Source: Deltaproteobacteria bacterium CG11_big_fil_rev_8_21_14_0_20_42_23 (GTDB lineage Bacteria > UBA10199 > 2-02-FULL-44-16). From it: a stretch of 41,237 nucleotides of DNA. Below, in pieces: positions 1 through 8,552 of the stretch. Each line of letters opens with the position of its first letter. Position 1 is the stretch's first letter. The stretch is taken from assembly GCA_002796345.1 (NCBI GenBank), contig PCXC01000029.1, positions 576 to 41,812 of the forward strand. The letters are read 5' to 3'. Under the pieces are notes generated by a model. That model was not told the DNA's origin. It saw nothing but the letters and a program-made list of their open reading frames with translations, and ran no database searches. The position numbers and the translations under genes were made by a program.

Positions 1-6
1 TCTCTC

Positions 7-46
7 AGAAATAAAAAAGGATCCTTTCGGATCCTTTTTTATTTCT
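7..46 (-). terminator. Strong intrinsic terminator after tRNA-Ser
   Basis: A perfect inverted repeat of 18 bp (7-24 with 29-46) closes a 4-nt loop. The GC core is GGATCC, flanked by A6 on one side and T6 on the other, so it can end transcription in either direction. Its outer base, position 46, is also the last A of the encoded CCA end of the tRNA, so stem and mature tRNA share sequence. Confidence 0.9.
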
Positions 47-135
47 GGCGGAGAGAGAGGGATTCGAACCCTCGGTGCCCTTTCGAGCACAACACCTTAG
101 CAGGGTGCCCCATTCGGCCACTCTGGCATCTCTCC
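46..135 (-). tRNA. tRNA-Ser (anticodon GCU)
   Basis: Read on the minus strand the sequence starts GGAGAGATGCC and ends with the matching acceptor arm plus an encoded CCA. The T-arm GGTTCGAATCC is present, the anticodon loop reads CTGCTAA, giving GCU (serine AGC/AGU codons), and there is the long variable arm expected of a class II serine tRNA. The length is 90 nt. It lies 47 bp downstream of the methyltransferase gene on the same strand and is followed at once by a terminator. Confidence 0.95.
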
Positions 136-182
136 AAGCTTCACTACAGCCGAAGCTCATTAACTGCTCTTTTCTTATTTGT

Positions 183-1007
183 CTACCCTTCTTTTGTTCG
201 AAAAATCCGTGGGAAATAGGCTCCAACTCTTTGCCTGTAGACTTTATATTCGGGAAAAACACTTTCCAGCTTTTGCTCTTCCACAAAAGCTCGGTACCTC
301 TGTGCCGCTAGCCACAATACAACTAAAGTCCAATTGCACCACGACGGCACATCGCATGCGCAGCCCAGCATAACAATGCTCTCACCCACATAGACTGGGT
401 GCCGCACAAAACGGTAGAGGCCTTTCGTGATCAACACCCTGGCCTCGGTGAGGATGCTAAACGATTTTCCCAAGGTGCAAAATCCTGTCAGCGTAATAAT
501 GTGGCCTACAATCAGAAAAAAGAAGGCAAGTTGAGAAAAATTTCCCGGCATTTTACTTTTTAGAGGATGAAAAAATGAAAAAATCCATGGAATGTGACGA
601 AGAGCTTCTATTTGCAACAAACGATGCGTCTCATAAAGTGCTATTGGCGTTACAGCGCAAACAAGTGGCAGTATAATTTCCACCGTTTTGTTTGCCCGCA
701 CTTTTGGAGCATGCCGAAAAAGATAGGCATAAGCGAAAAAAACAAACACACCCATCACTAAAATCCAGTTTATCCACGAAAAAATGGTGAAAGCCTTCGG
801 AAATCTGGAAAATTGATCGATCTGAAGCGCAATACGATAACTAATATAGAGCAGAAAAAAGGTGCTCCCCAACCACTTGGAGGCCCATTCCAGGGCTGGT
901 TCGTGAATGCCCTGCTGTTTTAAGGATCGGAAACGGAGGAAAAGGAAAGGGCTGGTGCAAAAAATAAAAAAAATTGCCAATGGCGCAAAGAAGTGGAGTG
1001 TAATCAT
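183..1007 (-). CDS. ICMT/PEMT-family integral membrane methyltransferase
   Basis: A 274-residue membrane protein with several hydrophobic helices. Near the C-terminus (about residues 196-209) it carries the family signature GLYRFVRHPVYVGE, followed by a second conserved block with the E-E-Q-K-L segment around residue 243. This is the SAM-binding region of the isoprenylcysteine carboxyl methyltransferase / phospholipid methyltransferase superfamily. In bacteria the substrates are usually unknown, so the exact reaction cannot be named. The ATG has a G-rich ribosome site (AAAGGGGG) three bases upstream. It is transcribed toward the tRNA-Ser gene and may share a transcript with it. Confidence 0.8.
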   Translation of the reverse strand: MITLHFFAPLAIFFIFCTSPFLFLRFRSLKQQGIHEPALEWASKWLGSTFFLLYISYRIALQIDQFSRFPKAFTIFSWINWILVMGVFVFFAYAYLFRHAPKVRANKTVEIILPLVCAVTPIALYETHRLLQIEALRHIPWIFSFFHPLKSKMPGNFSQLAFFFLIVGHIITLTGFCTLGKSFSILTEARVLITKGLYRFVRHPVYVGESIVMLGCACDVPSWCNWTLVVLWLAAQRYRAFVEEQKLESVFPEYKVYRQRVGAYFPRIFRTKEG

Positions 1008-1337
1008 GTTCCCCCTTTAAAAACGAAAAGACGATATATCTTGCCCTGATTCGCAGCACAAGCTTTCTTGCCGAGCAAGCACACGTGCCTGAAATGCCAA
1101 TTTCAAGCTTTTTAAAAGGAGTGCCGAAAATCTGTACCAGGCTGTCACTTTTCAAGCCTTTGAAATTGAAGAGACTTTTCGTCCATTTCTTCACAACCCT
1201 CTAAAATCAGAAGGCTTTCTTCTCATCAAAAAATATCCCTTATTTATCAAGAACTTACAAAAATTCAGTTTCTAGACTAAAACCAAAAAACTTCCTATAC
1301 TTGCAACAGCTTCTTGAGAAAGGCCTAGGGGGAGGGA
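1008..1337. other. Intergenic region between divergent genes
   Basis: About 330 bp separate the methyltransferase (minus) from the prepilin (plus). The half near the methyltransferase can be read as an open minus-strand frame from a GTG, but it overlaps the methyltransferase in another frame and resembles no family I know. The half near the prepilin is AT-rich and holds a plausible sigma70 promoter. I see no riboswitch signature. Confidence 0.5.
1273..1301 (+). promoter_or_regulatory. Putative sigma70 promoter of the prepilin gene
   Basis: TAGACT at 1273-1278 (4 of 6 matches to the -35 box) and TATACT at 1296-1301 (5 of 6 to the -10 box) are separated by exactly 17 bp. Transcription would start near 1308, about 35 bp before the start codon. 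This rests on sequence match alone. Confidence 0.45.
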
Positions 1338-1343
1338 ATGAAT

Positions 1344-1748
1344 ATGTCATCACAAAAGGGTTTTACACTAATTGAACTTGTTTTGGTCATCGCCATTCTG
1401 GGTATTTTGTCCATAAGTGCCTTGCCGCGCTTTATGTCACTTGCCACAGATGCAGAGAACGCTTCAAAGGATGGGGTTTTGGGGGCCGTGCGATCTGCCG
1501 TGGTGATGAGCCGCGCCGAGAGCATGATCAATGACGGCGGCGATGGCGTCTTCCCGGCTACACTTGATGCTGAAGCAGCTGGAGAATGTGCCAACTGCTT
1601 TTCAAGCATTCTTTCATCCGGGATCAGTGACCCAAGCTGGCAGAAAATCGACAACCAAACCTACAGTTTTGATGATGGAACTGGTGCGGTGAATTACGAA
1701 TACGACAGCGCAACAGGAACGTTTGTGGAAGCCGCTGCCGCGCCATAA
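1344..1748 (+). CDS. Type IV prepilin-like (pseudopilin) protein
   Basis: The protein opens with a short leader ending in glycine followed by the prepilin signature, KGFTLIELVLVIAILGIL. A prepilin peptidase would cut after the glycine and methylate the phenylalanine, and Glu5 of the mature protein is present. The rest is a small globular domain with a close cysteine pair (GECANC) and an Ala-rich end. I prefer the second ATG (1344) over the one at 1338 because the purine-rich site GGGGGAGGG at 1328-1336 then sits 7 nt away; from 1338 it would be only 1 nt. The mature protein is about 128 residues, near the size of minor or MshA-like pilins. No other pilus genes are nearby, so partners must be encoded elsewhere. 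Confidence 0.88.
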   Translation: MSSQKGFTLIELVLVIAILGILSISALPRFMSLATDAENASKDGVLGAVRSAVVMSRAESMINDGGDGVFPATLDAEAAGECANCFSSILSSGISDPSWQKIDNQTYSFDDGTGAVNYEYDSATGTFVEAAAAP

Positions 1749-1760
1749 GTTTTTTGAAAT

Positions 1761-2171
1761 TTACTCTTTTTTCACGGCTGATTTTTCGAATGCACCTGGA
1801 AGGAGATCTGAGAGACAAGCTACACTCACATCTCCTTTTAAGTTTGTCATGATCACTTCCATTTTTGGCGAGAACTCAAATAAAATTTGCCTACAAATAC
1901 CACACGGCGCAATTGGCCCATCGGTGTTAGCCACAATAGCGATGCGCGAAAATGATTTACTTCCTTCCGAAACAGCCTTCATCACCGCAACACGTTCGGC
2001 ACAATCGGTGAGCCCATAACTCGCGTTTTCTACATTGCAGCCTAAAAAAACTTTTCCGCTTTTCGTTTCAAGCGCAGCTCCCACCTGAAACTTTGAATAT
2101 GGTGCATAAGCTTTTTTGCGAATAATCTTCGCTTTTGCTATTAATTTTTTCTGATGCGCGGTAATTTTCAT
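1761..2171 (-). CDS. cdd: Cytidine deaminase
   Basis: Converts cytidine and deoxycytidine to uridine and deoxyuridine in pyrimidine salvage. The 136 residues match the small homotetrameric class. The zinc site is visible as C57-A-E59 (Glu59 the proton shuttle) and P89-C90-x-x-C93, and the substrate motif NVENASYG lies at 46-53. It begins 9 bp after the Lon-like protease gene with its own site (AGAGGAAAG), so the two are probably cotranscribed. It converges on the prepilin gene with only 12 bp between stops. Confidence 0.95.
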   Translation of the reverse strand: MKITAHQKKLIAKAKIIRKKAYAPYSKFQVGAALETKSGKVFLGCNVENASYGLTDCAERVAVMKAVSEGSKSFSRIAIVANTDGPIAPCGICRQILFEFSPKMEVIMTNLKGDVSVACLSDLLPGAFEKSAVKKE

Positions 2172-2180
2172 TTCTTTCCT

Positions 2181-4721
2181 CTAGTTTTTTTCTTTTTCTT
2201 CGATTTTTTCTTCCTGTTTGTGCACTCGCTCTTTGGCAAGCTCTTCTAGCTCGGCATGCTCTTCGGCACCAAAACGAATATAATTGAGCGCCATCTCTCT
2301 TAATTTTTTCTCTGCTTTTCCAAATACTGAATGAGAAGGATAGCTTCCATTTTTCACTCGCTTCCCAGCCGTCACCCCGGTGAGCACTTCTATTCCTTCT
2401 TCAATAGTTCGCACGGAATAGATCTGAAATTTTCCTTTTTTCACAGCCTCCAGTACTTCATCTTTGAGCATCAGGTGTCGCTCATTTTGCCATGGGATAA
2501 TCACACCTTGCTTGCCGGTGAGGCCACCCTTTTTGCAGACATCGAAATAGCCTTCAATTTTCTCGTTCACTCCACCAATGGCTTGAATTTCACCCATTTG
2601 ATTCACGGAACCTGTCACGGCAATACCTTGCGAAATGGGTAAGCCCGAAAAACTTGAAAGCAAAGCGTAGACTTCGGTGGACGAAGCGCTATCGCCATCA
2701 ATGCCTCCGTAGCTTTGTTCGAAGGCAACGGAAGCTGAAAACGACAAAGGGAACCCTTGGCCAAAACAGTGTCGAATGTAACCGGTTAAAATGTGAACAC
2801 CTTTATCATGCGTTGGGCCAGAAAGGTGTGACTCGCGCTCGATGTTTACAATGCCAGCTCTTCCCAGCGATGTGCTTACCGTTACGCGCGAAGGTTTCCC
2901 AAACGAAGCATTGGCCAACGAATACACGGCAAGCCCATTTATTTGGCCTACTTTTTTAGATGAAGTGTCAATCATGATCACTTCTTCATCAATAGCTCGC
3001 TGAATATATTCTTCCACTCTGCTGTGGCGATAGTGCTTCAGCCGTAAAGCTTCATCTACGTGAGCTTTCGAAATTGACTTCGACTTTTTTTGCTCGGCAA
3101 TGTGGTTTGCCTCGCGCAACACATCGGTGATGTAGGTGAAACGTGTCGAGAGTCTGTCGCGCTGACCAGATTCTTTTACTCCATATTCAAGCAAAGCTGC
3201 CATTCCACTTTTGTCGGGCAAGAGGAGCTTGCCTCGATCACACACGGCTTTCAACACAGCAGCAAATTCTTTGAGGCTCGTTTTATTTTTTGGCATCGAT
3301 GTTTCAAAGTCAGCCAAAATTTTGAAAATTTTTTCAAACTCATCTTCGTGTTCCCACAAAAGATGATATAACCAACTTGGACCAATCAACAAAACCTTCA
3401 CCGAAATTTCTATCGGTTCTGGCTTGAGTGCTACCGGCACAAACGGAGAAAGAATTTCCGGTTGTTGGATAATAAGCGTTTCGGTTTTGAGGACACGTTT
3501 GAAGTGATCCCACACATAAGGTTTTCGCAGCACATCTAAAGCATGCACAATCAGGTATCCGCCATCGGCCTTCAGCAGAGAGCCTGCGCGAATGCGGCGA
3601 AAATCGGTTGTAAAACCACCGCCGGGAGTGTTGTTGTATTCGATTGCTCCAAACAGATTGGTAAAGGTTGGATTATTTTCTTCCACAATCAAGCACGTTT
3701 TTTGAGTGCTTTTTTCCACTGTATCCACATTCAACACATTCACTTCATAAACCCAAAAAGGATCTTCTGCTTGGAATGCCATGGAAGGAGCAAACATCAT
3801 CATTCCTTCTTGCGGCTTTTCTTCTTTAGCAGAAAAGTGATCGAGGTTTTTGAGAATGTGACTTTTCACGCGGAACAAATACTTGCGCACTTTTTCATCT
3901 TGATATCGACTTTTCAAATCATCGATGAGTCCATCCAACACAAATGCACCAGTACGTTGAGTGAGATGATCTAAGTGTTCGTTCATCTCTTTTCCCAAAC
4001 TGCGAGCTTTTGCTAAAACTGTTTTTAATTCGGAAGAAAATTTTCTGTATTGAGAAATAAGTTTTTCTCTTTGCTTTGAAGAAAGCTTTCCTTCTTTCAC
4101 ATATATTTCAAGCCGGTCTGGCGGAACAGCTTCTTTTCCAATCAACGGGAAAACAGCGGGGGCAATGAAGTTGCCGTCTTGCACTTGTATGAGCGCAAAT
4201 TTTTCTTGTTTCAAACGTTCTGCAAATTCTTCGAACATTTTTTTTTCTTCGCGTTGATATCGTTCTAGCAGCAGCTCTTTTTCTTTTATCACATGAGTTG
4301 CTTCCAATGCTTTTGGAATATCGGCACGCAAAACACGGATAAGATTTTTCATGTCATCGCGAAAATGGCGGCCTTCGCCTTGTGGAAAGCTAAGCAAGAT
4401 GGGCTGATTTGCTTCTGCAAAATTGTATACGTAGCATCGATCTTGCGGAGAGCGGCAATCTGGTTTGAGATGTTCCAACGTTCTGCGAATTGTGGTGGAA
4501 CGCCCGCTTCCCACCATGCCCGCTACATAAATATTGTAACCAGAACGAGAAATGCTAAGCCCCGTTTCAAGTGCAGCAATGGCACGATCTTGCCCCACCG
4601 CATAATCTGCTCCCTGAAATGTTTTTGGATTTTTGTAAAAGGAAAGGTCCGCAGAACTGCAAAACCAACGAAGATCTGAAGCTTTAAGTTTTTTTGCTTT
4701 CATCCGCGCAAAGTGCCACAT
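2181..4721 (-). CDS. LonH/LonB-like AAA+ serine protease (S16 family)
   Basis: An 846-residue ATP-dependent protease. An N-terminal AAA+ region has a phosphate-binding loop at 68-75 that reads GMVGSGRS, with arginine where lysine is usual. A long charged, coiled-coil-like insert follows (about 150-260), then the second half of the ATPase, and a C-terminal Lon protease domain. The catalytic Ser-Lys dyad is Ser678 (in GDSASS) and Lys721 (in GGVNEK), 43 residues apart as in E. coli Lon (Ser679/Lys722). It lacks the long N-terminal substrate domain of LonA, so it fits the YcbZ-like group. The last 30 residues are Glu/Lys-rich. A second in-frame ATG six codons in is an alternative start. It probably degrades damaged or regulatory proteins in the cytosol; substrates are unknown. 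Confidence 0.88.
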   Translation of the reverse strand: MWHFARMKAKKLKASDLRWFCSSADLSFYKNPKTFQGADYAVGQDRAIAALETGLSISRSGYNIYVAGMVGSGRSTTIRRTLEHLKPDCRSPQDRCYVYNFAEANQPILLSFPQGEGRHFRDDMKNLIRVLRADIPKALEATHVIKEKELLLERYQREEKKMFEEFAERLKQEKFALIQVQDGNFIAPAVFPLIGKEAVPPDRLEIYVKEGKLSSKQREKLISQYRKFSSELKTVLAKARSLGKEMNEHLDHLTQRTGAFVLDGLIDDLKSRYQDEKVRKYLFRVKSHILKNLDHFSAKEEKPQEGMMMFAPSMAFQAEDPFWVYEVNVLNVDTVEKSTQKTCLIVEENNPTFTNLFGAIEYNNTPGGGFTTDFRRIRAGSLLKADGGYLIVHALDVLRKPYVWDHFKRVLKTETLIIQQPEILSPFVPVALKPEPIEISVKVLLIGPSWLYHLLWEHEDEFEKIFKILADFETSMPKNKTSLKEFAAVLKAVCDRGKLLLPDKSGMAALLEYGVKESGQRDRLSTRFTYITDVLREANHIAEQKKSKSISKAHVDEALRLKHYRHSRVEEYIQRAIDEEVIMIDTSSKKVGQINGLAVYSLANASFGKPSRVTVSTSLGRAGIVNIERESHLSGPTHDKGVHILTGYIRHCFGQGFPLSFSASVAFEQSYGGIDGDSASSTEVYALLSSFSGLPISQGIAVTGSVNQMGEIQAIGGVNEKIEGYFDVCKKGGLTGKQGVIIPWQNERHLMLKDEVLEAVKKGKFQIYSVRTIEEGIEVLTGVTAGKRVKNGSYPSHSVFGKAEKKLREMALNYIRFGAEEHAELEELAKERVHKQEEKIEEKEKN

Positions 4722-4757
4722 GACCTAAAAAGAATCAAGCAGTGAAGAAATAATGAA

Positions 4758-5051
4758 TTAATGATGAACTTCGGTTTTAATTTTTTCGAGCCATTTCACC
4801 ACAAGAATGTGGGCATGGTTGCTAAGGCGTTCTGGAACTTGATGCGTTTTCATCACTTCCATAAAAGCAGTGAGTGCTTCTTGCGTTTCACCAACGGTAA
4901 GCACTTTTCCTGCAGCTTGAATATTATCACGAGCTTCTTTTGCCGTAGCCACAAGCATGCGGAACATATTGTGCACGCCATCATCCACATCACCCACTTG
5001 GCTGATGACGCCACGCAGAAACTCTTCAATGTCGGTATCTTCCCGTCGCAT
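4758..5051 (-). CDS. Small protein of unknown function (97 aa)
   Basis: I do not recognise this protein. It is a soluble, mostly helical 97-residue chain with acidic N-terminal and basic C-terminal parts, no cysteines and no signal peptide. The ribosome site is weak. It lies 36 bp upstream of the Lon-like protease on the same strand, with another gene diverging from its start, so it probably opens a three-gene operon with lon and cdd. A plus-strand frame covers the same stretch, but its composition (many His and Phe) looks like an antisense shadow. A role as adaptor or regulator of the protease is a guess from position only. Confidence 0.6.
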   Translation of the reverse strand: MRREDTDIEEFLRGVISQVGDVDDGVHNMFRMLVATAKEARDNIQAAGKVLTVGETQEALTAFMEVMKTHQVPERLSNHAHILVVKWLEKIKTEVHH

Positions 5052-5149
5052 GTTTTTTAGTATATCAAGAACTCATAGGCGAGGGAAACAAAATAATTTT
5101 TACCAAGAATACTGGTCTGCTTAAATCAATTATGCTAGGATTCTGAGAC

Positions 5150-7402
5150 GTGAAAAAAAAGTACCTCCCATATTTTTACACTGCAAGCGGCATTGCCTTT
5201 TTTTTCTTGCTTGTGCTGGCCTTGCTTCCGTTTCTTGTTTCGCTAACGCCTTACAAACAACTTATTGTAGACGAACTTGAACATCGCTTTCACGCGCATG
5301 TCACTGTGGATTCTTTTCGTTTTTCTCTTTTACCAGCTCCTCATTTTAATATTGAAAACCTTAGTATCCATCCAAGAGATGAAAAGTTTTCACAACATCC
5401 CCTCATGGTTATTAAAAACATTACGGGAAATCCTTCGTTTTCAGATTTAGTTTTTCACCAAAAAGTGAGCACCAATTTCGAGCTTCATTCACTTACACTT
5501 TTTCTCTCTCAAGATGATCAAGGAGCCACAAACCTTGATTCATTTTTTTTCACGAATGAAAATGAATCAAAAACAAATTTAAGTTTTGAAATCAAATCGC
5601 TTCACGTCGAAAAAGGAAGTATTCATTTTTTAAACAATGGCAACACAAGTTACTCCATAAAAAACTTTTCTCTGGAATCATTGAATGCAACAGAGTTTTT
5701 TTCTCGTGGCAGCGGCGTTAAAATTAAAGCTGGGCTTAACAATGCAAGCCAGCAAAACCTGGGCCTCGTTGGACTTTTGAGTTTTGACCAAAAAACAAAC
5801 AGCATTTTGCTTTCTCGTGGACAAATGCAATTTTTGAATACACGTCTCGCCTTCAACGGCATGTTAGAGTGGGGGAAAACTCCAAATCATTTTCAGTTTC
5901 ACATTGCTTCTTCGCAGTTTAATCAGCAAACCCTTGAAAACATTTCTCCTTCGTTGGCTCAACTTTTTCCCCAAGCACTGCAGTGGAACGGAAACGCAAG
6001 CATCGATGTAACGCTTGAAGGAACGCGCGATGACTACACGGTTGCATTTGCAAGCAATGCCACAGAATCGCAAGTGTATTTTCTTCCCTACTTCTCTAAA
6101 GATGCTGGCGTCCCGCTCAGCATCGATTTACAGCTTCACCTTCTTCCAGGAAAAATGAACATCACCGAAAGTTCAATTCACTTGCAGCAAAACGCGTTTA
6201 GTTTTTCTGAAAAAAATGGAACTGAAGAAAATTCTGCACGCACTTTTCATTTGCATGGTGAAGACATCGACTTCGAACCACTCAAACCGTATTTTCCCTT
6301 TCTTGCAATTGTTGATGATGCAAAACAGCTCACCTTTGATTTCACTTTTAATCCAAACGCAGAACCACTCTACAACGGAACGGTGAGTGCTCACACTTTT
6401 TCTCTTTTAGAGACGCAAATGGAAAAGGTGCACTTTTCTTTTTTTGAAGAAGCAGGTGGAATTCAGTTCACCGGTATTGAGGCTGGTTTTGCGGGTGGAA
6501 ACTTTTCTGGAACTGGAACTCAGTCACACACTTTTCCACATGCATATCAGTTTCAGTTTATTGGAAAAAATGTTGAGGCTTCTCGTTTAAAAACGGCTCC
6601 ACTTTTTTTTGTAGGATCAAGTGACGTGGTTGCAAATCTTTCCACTTCAGGCGCAACAAAAGATGAACTGCTCAAACATTTTCACTGCGATGCCACACTT
6701 CTGTTGGCGGAAGGAAAAAGTGAAGGCCTCGCTCTTCCTCAAGCGCTTCTGCGAGAACAAACACTTGAAAATTTAGGGATCACCGAAAAAAATTCATTAC
6801 TCGCTCAGGATACAGAAAATACTTCGGTGAAAAACCTGAAAGCTGAAATCAGCACATCTTCAACATCAACTTCTTTTGATGCACTCCAATTTGAAAATGA
6901 TTTTGGAAACGTTTTGCTCCAGGCTAAACTTTCCGAAGAAAAGATTTTTTCTGGCAATGGCGTTTTCACCCTTTCTCCAAAATGGAAAAACAAATACACC
7001 CAAGCCTCGCAAGCAAAAGAAACCCTTCAGTCGCTGGCTCAGCTTAAAATTCCATTTCAGATTTCTGGAGATGAAAGCGCGCTCACTTTGTCTGCCGATC
7101 AAAACTTGCTGGCGTCGCTGCTTAAAGGGGAAAAAGGTATTTACGACCTCAACATTGTGAAGGAAAAACTGAAAGCGCCTCCGCCAACTCTAAGCCTTCC
7201 CACAGAAGAAAAGAAAAGTCTGCCGGAACAAACTGCGGATAAAGCAAAGGCAGCTCCAAAATCGCAGCTTTCTCTCGGTGAAAAGAAGAAATCTCTCCCC
7301 CCACAAAAAGCGAAGGCCACCACAAAAAAACAAAATGATTCTTCCCAAAAATTAAATGACGACGACCTCTTTGATATTTTTCAAGTGATCATCGGAAAAT
7401 AA
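5150..7402 (+). CDS. AsmA-family envelope protein
   Basis: A 750-residue protein with one N-terminal membrane helix (about residues 7-31) and a long beta-rich periplasmic part. The segment after the helix, including VDSFRFSLLPAPHFNIENLSI, matches the start of the AsmA/DUF748 fold. Family members bridge or act in the periplasm in lipid transport and outer-membrane homeostasis. Translation starts at a GTG with AGGA at 5137-5140. The last ~85 residues are Lys/Pro/Ser-rich and contain an imperfect repeat (LSLPTEEKKSLPEQ and LSLGEKKKSLPPQ), then a short amphipathic end (DDDLFDIFQVIIG). That tail is not a usual AsmA feature and may sit in or bind the wall. The gene appears monocistronic. Confidence 0.8.
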   Translation: MKKKYLPYFYTASGIAFFFLLVLALLPFLVSLTPYKQLIVDELEHRFHAHVTVDSFRFSLLPAPHFNIENLSIHPRDEKFSQHPLMVIKNITGNPSFSDLVFHQKVSTNFELHSLTLFLSQDDQGATNLDSFFFTNENESKTNLSFEIKSLHVEKGSIHFLNNGNTSYSIKNFSLESLNATEFFSRGSGVKIKAGLNNASQQNLGLVGLLSFDQKTNSILLSRGQMQFLNTRLAFNGMLEWGKTPNHFQFHIASSQFNQQTLENISPSLAQLFPQALQWNGNASIDVTLEGTRDDYTVAFASNATESQVYFLPYFSKDAGVPLSIDLQLHLLPGKMNITESSIHLQQNAFSFSEKNGTEENSARTFHLHGEDIDFEPLKPYFPFLAIVDDAKQLTFDFTFNPNAEPLYNGTVSAHTFSLLETQMEKVHFSFFEEAGGIQFTGIEAGFAGGNFSGTGTQSHTFPHAYQFQFIGKNVEASRLKTAPLFFVGSSDVVANLSTSGATKDELLKHFHCDATLLLAEGKSEGLALPQALLREQTLENLGITEKNSLLAQDTENTSVKNLKAEISTSSTSTSFDALQFENDFGNVLLQAKLSEEKIFSGNGVFTLSPKWKNKYTQASQAKETLQSLAQLKIPFQISGDESALTLSADQNLLASLLKGEKGIYDLNIVKEKLKAPPPTLSLPTEEKKSLPEQTADKAKAAPKSQLSLGEKKKSLPPQKAKATTKKQNDSSQKLNDDDLFDIFQVIIGK

Positions 7403-7502
7403 TTTTCCCTTCCAAAAGCTTTCTTCAGGCTATTTTTAGCTTTACGTCAAAAAACAAACATCACTCCCTGCTTGAGATGGTGAAAAAATTCATCATGCCT
7501 AT

Positions 7503-7530
7503 TTGATTTTTCATTTTTTCGTGGTATCAT
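7503..7530 (+). promoter_or_regulatory. Possible promoter of the L,D-transpeptidase
   Basis: TTGATT at 7503-7508 and TATCAT at 7525-7530 have a 16-bp spacer. The -10 box lies 9 bp before the ATG, which implies a very short or absent leader. Match by eye only. Confidence 0.3.
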
Positions 7531-7539
7531 TGACCGGTT

Positions 7540-8484
7540 ATGTCAAAAAACCGTTTTCAGCTTTTGTTTTTTTTCAAACTTCGCTTTGCCTCCTTTCATG
7601 AACAAAGGCTTTTTTCCTTCTTTCTTTTGCCTTTTTTGCTTCTTTCACTTTTTCTTCTTTATACACCTCAACTTTCGTTTCAGGCAAAAGCCAGCATAGC
7701 TCCAGAAAATTCCCCGGAGAAAAATATCCTCATTCAGAATGCTGAGCATGGGCTTGCTCCCACCAAAAAACCGTATCGTGAAATTATTGTCAACACAGCC
7801 GCCACAAAACTGACGCTCTACGAAGACGGATTGCCGGTGAAAACCTTCCCCATTGCGATTGGGCAGAAAAAATACCAAACACCCGAATTTGATGCCGAAA
7901 TTTCTCGTATCGAGTGGAACCCCAGCTGGTATCCGCCGAAAGACGCCGAGTGGGCCAAAGATGAAGTCGTCACTCCTCCTGGGCCAAAAAATCCGCTGGG
8001 CCCAGCAAAAATTCCGCTCAAATATGGCATCCTCTTTCATGGCACTCCCAATAGCCGCAGCATTGGCAGCGCTGCTTCACACGGATGCATGCGCATGCAT
8101 AATAGAGATGTGAAAGAATTGGCGTGGTATCTTCAGGAAAATTACTCGAAAAAAAATAACCCCAGCTACAGAAAATTGTATGAGAAAAAAAATGACAAGA
8201 CCTACGTGGTGAACTTGGAAGAAAAAATTCCGGTGAAGGTTCGCTACGAACCCATTGTGGTGGAGGGAAGCAAGCTTCACTTTTACCCCGACTACTATCA
8301 CTTCACGCGAGGAAAACGAAAAGCGTTTATTCTTTCTGCGCTTTACAATGCTGGCATTGAGCTAAAAAGTTTGAGCGATAAAAACATCGAAACGTTATCG
8401 GAAAATAATAAAATCAACAAAATCGAAATCAACACTCTTCTTCGTGAAAACGAACGTGAAGATTCCCCAAAAACTTGTGGGTAA
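7540..8484 (+). CDS. L,D-transpeptidase (YkuD domain)
   Basis: A 314-residue enzyme that forms 3-3 peptidoglycan cross-links or attaches proteins to the wall. An N-terminal hydrophobic stretch (about residues 26-45) is a signal or anchor. The YkuD domain runs from about residue 85 to 200, with the catalytic motif S180-H-G-C183-M-R185. A basic tail of roughly 100 residues has no recognised domain. The ATG has no Shine-Dalgarno sequence: the bases before it read GACCGGTT. A possible promoter (TTGATT, 16 bp, TATCAT at 7525-7530) would put the transcript start only a few bases from the ATG, so the mRNA may be nearly leaderless. The next gene is convergent. Confidence 0.92.
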   Translation: MSKNRFQLLFFFKLRFASFHEQRLFSFFLLPFLLLSLFLLYTPQLSFQAKASIAPENSPEKNILIQNAEHGLAPTKKPYREIIVNTAATKLTLYEDGLPVKTFPIAIGQKKYQTPEFDAEISRIEWNPSWYPPKDAEWAKDEVVTPPGPKNPLGPAKIPLKYGILFHGTPNSRSIGSAASHGCMRMHNRDVKELAWYLQENYSKKNNPSYRKLYEKKNDKTYVVNLEEKIPVKVRYEPIVVEGSKLHFYPDYYHFTRGKRKAFILSALYNAGIELKSLSDKNIETLSENNKINKIEINTLLRENEREDSPKTCG

Positions 8485-8520
8485 AAAGCAAACCCTTTTG
8501 CCTCATTTTTAGGCATCTCA

Positions 8521-8545
8521 CCAAAAAGTGCCAGGCACTTTTTGG
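8521..8545. repeat. Near-perfect 25-bp palindrome, possible bidirectional terminator
   Basis: CCAAAAAGTGCC and GGCACTTTTTGG are exact inverted copies around one central base (8533). It sits between two convergent genes and has A and T runs inside its arms, so it may end both transcripts. Its compact form also resembles short dispersed palindromic elements. I saw only this copy in the window. Confidence 0.6.
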
Positions 8546-8552
8546 TAAAACT

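Noticed and set aside
5-286. A protein frame across the tRNA-Ser gene
   Set aside because: It reads through a tRNA and its terminator and into the methyltransferase gene in a different frame.
1008-1337. Cyclic-di-GMP riboswitch before the prepilin
   Set aside because: The leader from the predicted start to the ATG is only about 35 nt and no conserved GEMM motifs are visible.
4761-5060. A 99-codon plus-strand frame opposite the 97-residue gene
   Set aside because: Its product is rich in His, Phe and Ile in a pattern typical of an antisense shadow, and the minus-strand frame has more protein-like composition and a consistent operon position.
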